64,000 bases of DNA from Ascarosepion bandense (taxonomy: Eukaryota > Mollusca > Cephalopoda > Sepiida > Sepiidae). Under the pieces are notes generated by a model that was not told where the DNA came from, did not search any database, and saw only the letters and a list, made by a program, of their open reading frames with translations. Below are positions 56,926-64,000 of the stretch, one piece after another. The stretch covers positions 624,001 through 688,000 of the forward strand of contig JBBBDQ010000229.1 in the NCBI GenBank assembly GCA_037127315.1, read 5' to 3'. Position 1 is the first letter of the stretch. Every line of letters starts with the position of its first letter. Position numbers and translations under genes: made by a program.

Positions 56926-57125
56926 TGTCAGCTGATATCGCCTAAAACCCGTTCGAGAAATATAAAATTTTTGGATGAATACAACCTCTTCCTCATATCA
57001 ATTGTTAAAATAACTTTGAAAAAAAAAGCTCTCGAAATTCCATAAATTCTACTTCTAAGAATCGTTTAGACTGGCGCTAGACAATCACTAAATAAAAACA
57101 GTACCGGATAACACCGGTCGATATA

Positions 57126-57312
57126 TCTTTTTTAATCATATCACCCCGAGCAAGGCGGTAACGCCACTGATATGCAGGGGGCTACGTAAGAGTAAAAAGA
57201 TTGGAAAAGAGAAAGTCGGAAACCACATCCTAAACAGACAAGGGATGAGTTTCTTCACCTGTTCAATAGACGTGGGTGGAGTGTGAACCGGGCGTTAGTT
57301 TTGTCTGACCTA
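57126..57312 (-). mobile_element. LINE-B-tailed element, single unit
   Basis: LINE-B terminus (ATCATATCACCCCGAGCAAG on plus) plus one body unit ending GTGTGAACCGGGCG. A single-copy counterpart of the tandem versions at 26, 32 and 44 kb. Confidence 0.8.
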
Positions 57313-58607
57313 AATGCTGGTGGCAATGGGAACATTTTCCTGGGCTATTTTACACGCTGAATATAAAAATCAAGTCCATTTTGCTCCATCACATCACGTT
57401 TTCTCAGTAAAGATAGTTTCCATTTTGTTCATAATAGACTAAAATGCCTAATCACAGAAATATTCCACGGCTTAAACATGCGAGTGACATAATTGAAACA
57501 TCTTGTCGCATGTTAAAATAATTAATCATTCAAGAAAAAGTATCCAAATAACTTTCAAAATGAATTTTAAGTTATTTCACTTCAGATAAGCTGACCTGGA
57601 AAAGCTTGATTTTATGAGAGAAATCTCACTGGGAAATGTTATTGTATCCTCAACGTTCTTAGCTTTTTCAAACTTTGTTATTTCTATTTCTTCTCTACAT
57701 TTTATAAAAGAAGCTCTTTAGAAGTCATTCAAGGACAATGATTTTAGTTTTTTATTAGTAGTTTTCATTTTAAGCGTGAAACCTTCATAAGATTTTATCA
57801 AATCATTTGAATTCATAGAGGTCTTGCACTGTCATGCAGTCTCTGTATAACATGCATAGAAACATTGATAAATGAGGGTTGTTAGATGCTTGGCGAGTGT
57901 ATTTGAGACAAGCAAGATTAGAAGTTTCTTTATCAGCGCTAAAAATAGCTGCCAAACACCAAATAAGCATAACCACCCAGGCACTTTTTCTACCCATCCC
58001 GAACAGCAACAAGACCAAAAATTTATACAAAGCAGTTTGACATCCTTGTGCTTATTAACTCATTTGAAAATCGATTTGTTTGCTTTTTGGCATGCCCTTA
58101 TGTTCTTCTGTACTCATCAAAATTATTACTTCATAGGGATAAAATTTAACAAGTAAGCAATTTATTTTATGCTGATGAAAAGATTCTTTTGAAAACTTTT
58201 TCGGAACTGAAAATGCTAAAAATGCATTCTTTAAGTTTTGGGGATACTTTTTTTATAAGTTATTCTAACCTGACAACGTTTAAGGTTAATTCTACTTAGC
58301 CCTGGCATATCAATGTTAGATGGGGTATTTTGCTCTATTTTAAGATAAATAGAGGGTATCTGTATTGACAAAATGTTAAGGAGTGGTAAAATATTGACTT
58401 GGTTTTCATATTCAGCGTTAAAAAGATAATCCGGAAACATGTGCCAATTACCCAACAACATTTTGGTCGAAATAAATGTGGACAGATGTAATAGAAGGCG
58501 CAATACTCCTTGACTACAAACAGCAGCAATGTCTAAAATGCTCATCATATGTTAGTCAAAGAAATGTTAATGACATAATGAAGATAATGATATTCCAAAC
58601 TACTTAC
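57313..58607. other. Unassigned sequence
   Basis: Overlapping short frames (57803-58030 minus, 57872-58156 plus, 58231-58548 minus) lack recognisable domains and contradict each other. No gene is called. Confidence 0.4.
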
Positions 58608-58790
58608 ATTATAGAGGTCCTGGGTGTGACGGTAAACTGCATCCGGTAGCAAGGCCTCCGGGAGGTTGTGAGTAACATGGAACCATCTTTTAATTGCTGT
58701 TGTTCCCAGGTCCACCCTGACCAGGAGTGATAGCACCTGTTAGGGTATCAGCTATGATTCGTCTAACGAGCTAACCTTCCTAGGATATAA
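58608..58790 (+). repeat. Family D repeat
   Basis: GTAAACTGCATCCGG, ATGGAACCATCTTTTAATTG, CAGGTCCACCCTGACCAGGA. Diverged copy of 29198-29390. Confidence 0.75.
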
Positions 58791-58821
58791 AAATAATTGA
58801 TTTATTCCTGACTTTTTCCTT

Positions 58822-59037
58822 CAGTAAACTGAATCCGGCAGAAAGGCCTCTGATTGGGAGGTTGTAAGGAGCATGAAACCACCCCTTAATTGCTCCTGTC
58901 TGTTTTTCATACTTTCATTGTGTTTTAACCCCAGTTTTAGGGTTAACTATTTGCCTATGGCTAGAACCCTAACAAGTGTTACCACCACGAGTCAGGGTGG
59001 ACCTGAGAACAACATGATCAACAACCAACCAAAATGG
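58822..59037. repeat. Family D inverted pair
   Basis: 58822-58905 is a plus-strand partial copy (GGCCTCTGATTGGGAGGTTG). 58915-59037 is the other half in minus orientation (GTCAGGGTGGACCTGAG, CTAGAACCCTAACAAG). The two face each other. Confidence 0.7.
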
Positions 59038-59039
59038 TA

Positions 59040-59340
59040 AAGTTTTTGACATGTAAGATAGTTTCTGGAGTGAAACATTGTCTAGCACGGCACAGTGCAC
59101 CGACATTCTTAGCAGCTGACCTAGCAATTGATTCAATATAGATTTTCCATTTCATGTCAGTCGTGAATGTTAGCCCGAGAGGCAACCTTACGGTAGTGGG
59201 TATGTGGCTTTCATGTTATGTAAGATAGACACTGGAGGGAAAAGATGTCTAGCACGACACAACGAACCAAACTTCATAGCAGCTCACCTAGTATTGGATT
59301 AAATATAGTCTTTCCACTTCATGTCATACATCCGAAGATA
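59040..59340 (-). pseudogene. LINE-B-like RT-thumb relic, tandem duplicate
   Basis: Minus-strand DMKWKIYIESIARSAAKNVG and ALCRARQCFTPETIL (59052-59170) correspond to the LINE-B LKWNDYAKSAAMKVVSLCRARKFFPPETIL block. A second, more decayed version (DMKWKDYI, GSLCRARHLFPPVSIL) lies at 59217-59330. Confidence 0.7.
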
Positions 59341-59448
59341 ACGTCTTGTAGACGTGAATCAATATTGATAACGCGAATCAATAGTACAATACAAAATGTT
59401 CTATATTATTGCACTACAAAAGGTTAATATCCGGAACTCAGTATAAAA

Positions 59449-59498
59449 ATGTTATTCTCACACATGAAAGAACGCAATTTCATGTGTGAGAATAACAT
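59449..59498. repeat. Perfect 21-bp hairpin
   Basis: ATGTTATTCTCACACATGAA plus one A (59449-59469) pairs perfectly with 59478-59498 across the 8-nt loop GAACGCAA. Confidence 0.95.
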
Positions 59499-59689
59499 GG
59501 AATAAAACGCTCCTAAAATGTTAAATAACTAATTTGTTTTGTTGAAATTGAAACCATATTGATTAATGGCTCTTAACCAACATGGCTCTAAATTCTCGAT
59601 CCCATCTTTAGAAAATTCATCTTTTGATGTGATAAACAGTTAAAATTATTCAATTACCACTTCCTTATTGGAGAATATTTTATTGCGCA

Positions 59690-60065
59690 TAAAAGCTCAA
59701 AATAAGTTATAATCAGTAGGAATGATCTCAGATTAATATGGAGAAAAATGCAAAGTTTCATAATTCAGGCTATGCATCATTGGGACAATGATTCCAGAAG
59801 TATGTGACCGTGCGTTGCCGTTACTGTTTTTTACTTGAGGCAAGAATAAATAATAAATAACTCCTTTGAAAGATTACCATACAGTAACAGTTATGTATTT
59901 AGGAAGCAGCGGAGGTTTTAACCACTGGTCTACACTCTCACTGTTGTCCAAGAAAATCCGTTTCTCATCGCATCTGATGATTCGATGCAAAAATTGTTCT
60001 TTTTTTCTGTTTGTACTCATAGAATTGTGATTACTTGGCATTGTTTTAGTTTTGTCATTTTAATT
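59690..60065 (-). pseudogene. Mariner transposase relic (DD34D, SETMAR-like block order)
   Basis: The minus strand reads FLHRIIRCDEKRIFLDN (first-aspartate block CDEK), QWLKPP, ITVTVW and FKGVIYYLFL. It then reads NARSHTS (second block, Asp changed to Asn context) and LNYETLHFSPY..PTDYNLF (third block). Order and spacing fit mariner DD34D catalytic domains. Frames shift several times. Confidence 0.75.
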
Positions 60066-60152
60066 GTACTTATGAGTAAAAATATATTGAAATGATCTGT
60101 AAAAATAGAATCAGCAATAAGTCAAGATATTTTTATATACTATGAAGGTTAG

Positions 60153-60439
60153 TGTTGTGGATTCCGCGTGAGAAAGCACACAAAATAATAAATAACAAAA
60201 ATAGATATGGAGATAGAAAATGTAAGATATATTGAACGAAATATACAGTAGAAAGAAATATATACAAACTTGAAGTGTAATAATATGTTCGGGTAACTGA
60301 TTCTAGATCCAACTAACTCTGCACTAACTTACTACTCAATCAAACTCTCCACTGACCAACTGCCGTTCTCTCTATAGACAGGATTATATGTACACTCAGT
60401 TGGGTTCAATATTATGTACATAGAGGCGATGCCACAACA
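60153..60439 (-). mobile_element. LTR of a gypsy-like element (3' LTR or solo LTR)
   Basis: It is bounded by TGTTGTGG and CCACAACA (287 bp). It is homologous over most of its length to 63405-63655. The adjoining sequence at 60440-60950 is the end of a gypsy-like pol, which argues for the 3' LTR. However, GTTAG lies immediately outside both ends (60148-60152 and 60440-60444), which would be the 5-bp duplication of a solo LTR. Confidence 0.75.
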
Positions 60440-60700
60440 GTTAGTTTGTTAGACACCCAGATCAAGTATCAACCAAAAAATGCGTCATTTCATGTGACAA
60501 TTTGATATTTATGTGAAACTCCATTTCGATTAAATGTAAATTTACTACCAAAGTTCAACAGAAAGCTTCTTTTTTTGGAGGAGTTAATATTTTTTCCATT
60601 TGTTTCTATTAATCTCAACGGTTTCAAAAATATTTTTTTCATCGCGACAACATTTTTCTTTTTAGGGTGAAGAGCTTAGCTCTTCACTCCTTCTTTGTAT
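60440..60700 (-). other. Gypsy-like element 3' untranslated stretch
   Basis: AT-rich sequence between the pol relic and the LTR. It has a small hairpin (GAAGAGCTTAGCTCTTC) at about 60669-60685. Confidence 0.5.
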
Positions 60701-60937
60701 TTAGTTATTGTGACTCTTATGTATAGATTTTTCTCCCCGTATTGTGTATATCGCATTTCCTTGTTCGTTTATAATTCTTCCAGGTTCCCAATGTGCCATG
60801 TAATTTTTTAACATTCTGAAGTAAATTTGTTCACCTGGTTTGAATGTTTTTTTGTAACTATAAGCGTAATAAATACTAGTTACATATTCTTGTTTCGCTC
60901 AATGTTTGTTGTGAATTTGTTTCTGAATTTGTTACAT
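60701..60937 (-). pseudogene. Integrase C-terminal remnant of a Ty3/gypsy-like pol
   Basis: One minus frame reads FKPGEQIYFRMLKNYMAH, WEPGRIINEQGNAIYTI and GEKSIHKSHNN before a stop at 60701. This is the layout of the gypsy integrase C-terminus ([FW]-x-PG..W-x-PG-x-I..G..Y-x-I..H-x-x-H). The rest of integrase, RNase H and RT is absent from the window. Confidence 0.7.
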
Positions 60938-60989
60938 TTTTCAATTCCGTAGTTTCTATCGGCACGCTTTTTATTTTTTTCACAACAAG

Positions 60990-61300
60990 AGCTAATGGGT
61001 AAATCCCATATATTAAAATTCTGCATCTAGTCCGTTCCTATCAGGTTATGCGGGTTTTTCATGACATATATTTCTAACTTTCTGGTTTTCCCTGAAATTT
61101 CACATTTACGTATATTCACCTTCGAAATTAATCCTTTTTCCTGTTATCGATTTAGCAATTTTTTGTGTGTGTAACATGGTCGGATTAAACAGCTTCCGCC
61201 ATATCTTTAGGTTGATTATTGTTAAGTCTGAACCTGAATCCAGTTGTAATCTGATTTTCTTATTCAATATTTCAAGTTATACATATTTCCTCGTGTATTC
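60990..61300 (-). pseudogene. Aspartic protease relic of a gypsy-like element
   Basis: Minus-strand KIRLQLDSGSDLTII places the catalytic D-S-G triad at 61232-61240. Downstream, after a frameshift near 61113, PHNLIGTD and NIWDLPIS match the hydrophobic-G-x-D flap-distal block. One stop (TAG) lies within that block. Confidence 0.75.
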
Positions 61301-61339
61301 TTTGTTTTTATATTCCACTCTAGTAGATCTTACTCTACT

Positions 61340-61985
61340 AGGCTGATTTTTGTTTCTGCATACACCTACCTTGTGTCCCATCTTTCCACACGCTCGGCAA
61401 TTTTTGTATTTGAACCAACAATCTCCTAACCAATGCCATCCCCCACTTCTGTAACATGCAGAAGCGGGGTTGTTTTTTATTTGATTTTTGTCACTAGTTG
61501 TTTTGTATATATTTTTTGTCGTTAGACTCTTGTTTTGCTTTTTGGGGAGGGTGAAAAACGTAAATTTCTTTTTACCTTACGAATATGCGTGACTCTTGAT
61601 TTTTCGATATTGTACTGTCATTTTTAATACCGAGGCATTTCTGGCAATTCTCCGATAGTTTTGCAAAGTTAAAGCTGGTTCATTTTAATTTTTGGTCGGC
61701 ATACGTTTTCTCATTTCGCTGTTTTAGCAGTGACTAGTCCTTGGACAAATATGAGACATTAAAAGTCGTCACAATGTTTGTTGACGATGGCTGCGAATGT
61801 TGAATATATCCTCGTTTTTGTCTTTCACGAGATTAAGGCATTTTCACCTTTTGAGGAACAAGGAAATGTTTGGGCTAAATCGCTCAGTGAGGCTTTTCCC
61901 TGCCTCGTTGAACATTAAGACGTTCGTCTTTTTTGGAAGTATATAATCTACAAATTTAGTGTATTCGTCCGTACCTAATTTTTTG
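61340..61985 (-). pseudogene. Gag relic with zinc knuckle
   Basis: A canonical C-X2-C-X4-H-X4-C knuckle (CRACGKMGHKVGVC) lies at 61358-61399 on minus. Further upstream on minus, LGTDEYTKFVDYILPKK, EAGKSLTERFSPNISLF and KCLNLVKDKNEDIF resemble the capsid region of mollusc and insect gypsy-type gag proteins. Several stops are present. It continues on the far side of the LINE insertion. Confidence 0.75.
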
Positions 61986-61989
61986 TAAT

Positions 61990-62931
61990 ATTCTCAAAAA
62001 TTTTTGTCTTCATTAATCAAGTACTTAAAGTTTCTATCGCGTTCCACACAGCAGCTTACGAAAACGTCTCCCCTTTTATCCGTGTTCCTATCTAGTGCTG
62101 CACTTGTTAATTTTAGTAATAGGCTCGTAAAATTCAATTCTTCCAAAACGAAGCTGCTGTCAATTAACCACCACAGACGACCGCACCTCTCTCCCATTAG
62201 CATGGAACAGGTATGCCTCCCAGAGAGTAAAACACTACGCCCGCTTGGTCTGACACTCTCAGCGGACCTCAAGTGGAATGACTATGCTAAATCCGCTGCC
62301 ATGAAAGTTGTCTCTCTTTGCAGGGCCCGGAAATTCTTTCCGCCTGAAACTATCCTGCACTTATACAAATCTACCATCCGCCCGTGTTTTGAATACTGTT
62401 GCCACAACTGGTCGGGTGCCCCTGCTATTCTCCTCGGGATTCTTGACCAAATACAGCGAAGAATCTGTAATGTGATTGATACCGACTTAGCTGAACGCCT
62501 GCAGTCACTTTCTCATCGGCGTGACGTGGCTTCCCTGTGACTCTTCTATAAATACTTTCATGGCTTCTGTTCTGATGAACTTAAATCACTGGTGCCCCCT
62601 AAGTGTGAGTTCGCACGAGATACTAGATTGGCAACTAGGTTCCACCCTTTTACAGTGAAACCGATGAAATGTAACCGCAATTTCTACTCCAACAGCTCCT
62701 TTTCTCGCACTTCCCGCCTGTGGAATTCCCTTCCGCATGCTTGTTTCCCCGACGGCTATAACCTCCAGAAGTTTAAATGTAAGGTCAATAGACACCCCCT
62801 AACACACTAATCCTCCCATTCTCCCCAACTCTCCCCCTATGTACATCCTAACTCGTCTATCGCCCTGTGTAATTCCCTGCGCTATAGTGGCAGCGGAATG
62901 CCTTGCTTGGGGTGACATGATTAAAAAAATT
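61990..62931 (+). pseudogene. LINE-B, best copy (RT thumb to A-tail), inserted in gag
   Basis: The plus frame 62004-62540 carries VKFNSSKTKLLSINHHRRPH, LRPLGLTLSADLKWNDY, LCRARKFFPPETILHLYKST and ICNVIDTDLAERLQSLSHRR. A TGA at 62538-62540 interrupts the conserved VASLCLFYKYF block. The frame then continues, in register, through 62592-62810 (FSRTSRLWNSLPHACFPDGY, KFKCKVNRHPL) to its true end. A 3' UTR of about 120 bp ends GGGGTGACATGATTAAAAAA. Retrotransposon of the CR1/Jockey group; the clade is not resolved. The catalytic RT core is not present. Confidence 0.85.
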
Positions 62932-62934
62932 CTT

Positions 62935-63109
62935 GTAGTTGTAATTGACTTTCTTCATTTGCCTTTTGCTTATCAATTTGTTTTTCCTCATTTGCTTTTT
63001 GCATTTCAATTTATCTCTTTTGCATTTCCATTTGTCTTTCTTCATTTGCCTTTTGCATTTTTATTTGTCTTTTTATTATTTCTAGTATTCCTTTCTGAAA
63101 ATCCTCCAT
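62935..63109 (-). pseudogene. Gag N-terminal remnant
   Basis: A start codon at 63107-63109 begins MEDFQKGILEIIKRQIKMQK, a coiled-coil-like Lys/Gln/Glu-rich start seen in many gypsy-type gag proteins. A TAA follows after 32 codons. The LINE A-tail ends at about 62931, so gag is split into 62935-63109 and 61985 downwards. Confidence 0.65.
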
Positions 63110-63204
63110 GGTTTGCTGCTTGGATTCCGTGAAGGGTTTGGCTTTTTAACTATTGCTTTCTGTCAATTAATCTTGTAAAAAAAAAATTGTGGAATTTTTT
63201 TTTA

Positions 63205-63404
63205 ATTCCCTTTGATTTGCTAATTTGTTTGTGACAACTTGTGTTCGAAATCCTCGTAGTAAATTTTGTTACGGCAGTTCAGGGCATACGTGTACGTGAG
63301 TTCGTCGCCAATTTGTTGAGGACTTGTGTACGAATCTTTTTCGCCAATTTGTTGTTCGTCTTGCAGTATTCGTGAGTTCAAGTTCAAAATCTTCGTTGCC
63401 AATT
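63205..63404 (-). promoter_or_regulatory. 5' leader with triplicated LTR-end/primer-binding-like motif
   Basis: GCCAATTTGTTG (minus: CAACAAATTGGC) occurs at 63307-63318, 63343-63354 and, at the true LTR border, 63398-63409. The minus sequence just downstream of the LTR end, TTGGCAACGAAG or TTGGCGACGAA, occupies the position of a primer-binding site. The matching tRNA was not determined. Confidence 0.6.
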
Positions 63405-64000
63405 TGTTGTGGGTTCCGGGTGAGAAAATACACGAAATAATCAATAACAAAAACAGATATAGAGATAGAAAATGTAAGTTATATTGAACGAAATATACAA
63501 ACAGGTACGCCTGTTAGTCAATTTAGAAATACTAATAGTAGAAATAAATATAAATATACAGTCTTGAAGTGTAATAGTATGTCCGGGTAACTGATTCTCG
63601 GTCCAACTAAATCAGCACTAACTTACAACTTAACCAAACTCTTCACTGACCAACTATATTTAGTTGTCCCTCCCAGTAAGGGCAACATGTGACACATGGT
63701 CAGTTATGACTGGGATTTCCGGGCTATATGGCCCGGCCAAAAAATGTCTGTCTATTTTTCCCCAGTCGTGGTTCTACCCTTCGGCGGAACCACGACTGGG
63801 TTATTGCTCTCTGCTCGGAAGCAGAGAGCGCCCTCTACCCGAAGGCAGAGTGCTGACAGTGTCGTAGAATCGCCAGTCTAGTGACTCGGTACGACTGTAT
63901 TTACTAGCATTCCCACGAAGGCTGGATGTGACACATGATCATTTTATTGTGGGTATTCCCGGCCATATAGCCGGGCCAAAAAATGTCTGTCTATTTTTCC
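63405..64000 (-). mobile_element. 5' LTR of the gypsy-like element, runs off the window
   Basis: It starts TGTTGTGGGTTCC and is homologous to 60153-60400 up to about 63655. The remaining part (U3-like) is unrelated to the other LTR and more GC-rich. No CCACAACA end is reached, so the LTR probably extends beyond the window. Confidence 0.7.
63688..64000. repeat. Duplicated hairpin-rich block in the LTR
   Basis: 63688-63761 and 63928-64000 are copies of one ~74-bp unit (TGTGACACATG, CCGGGC-TATAT-GCCCGG stem, AAAAAATGTCTGTCTATTTT). Between them lie two perfect stems: 63761-63774 with 63787-63800 (14 bp), and 63806-63815 with 63820-63829 (10 bp, loop CGGA). Confidence 0.85.

Noticed and set aside
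57803..58548. Possible small host gene from overlapping frames
   Set aside because: The frames lie on both strands, have no recognisable domain, and no splice or start context could be supported.
62004..62540. Intact 178-aa host gene
   Set aside because: It is the thumb region of a LINE reverse transcriptase ended by a premature TGA. Similar fragments occur throughout the window.

Overview
This window looks like gene-poor, repeat-saturated intergenic DNA from an animal nuclear genome. I found no intact host protein-coding gene, no rRNA and no true tRNA gene. The sequence is AT-rich and carries very many (TA)n, (CA)n, (ATT)n, (GATA)n and (GAAA)n tracts. Every protein-like segment I could recognise is a decayed transposable-element relic. 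The mix is tRNA-derived SINEs, an R4/Dong-like non-LTR element sitting in (ATT)n, a CR1/Jockey-like LINE, RTE-like tails, a Penelope-like relic, several Tc1/mariner lineages and a Ty3/gypsy-like LTR element. That fits an invertebrate, most plausibly a cephalopod mollusc such as an octopus. The species assignment is inference from repeat style only.

Layout. 1-24 kb is AT-rich DNA with scattered SINEs, palindromic MITE-like elements, transposase relics and LINE fragments. At 4.8-6.9 kb there are four head-to-tail pieces of a Dong-like element separated by (ATT)n. 24.2-41.3 kb is one very large polypurine (plus strand) satellite field. It is built from GAAA-like units and a diverged unit of about 40-55 bp, and it is interrupted by LINE, SINE and RTE insertions. 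It also holds a 152-bp tandem repeat, a 25-bp minisatellite, a dimeric array made from the end of a LINE reading frame, and large fold-backs. 41.6-44.4 kb holds the best-preserved Dong-like copy and an older relative. 44.5-57.3 kb contains LINE tails, SINEs, a second polypurine block (46.7-48.1 kb) and a solo LTR. 57.3-60.1 kb has a small repeat cluster and a mariner relic. 60.15-64.0 kb is a gypsy-like LTR element with most of pol missing and a LINE inserted in gag.

How the parts relate. Autonomous families (Dong-like LINE, here called LINE-D; CR1/Jockey-like LINE, LINE-B; RTE-like; gypsy-like; Tc1/mariner; Penelope-like) are all inactivated here by stops, frameshifts or truncation. Non-autonomous families seem to depend on them or on microsatellites. 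SINE-A ends in a GACT-type tail, SINE-C ends in (TA)n, and a short tandem element shares the 3' tail of LINE-B. SINE-A, SINE-B, SINE-C, LINE-B, LINE-D, family D and family E are names used only in this annotation. They were defined by comparing copies inside this window.
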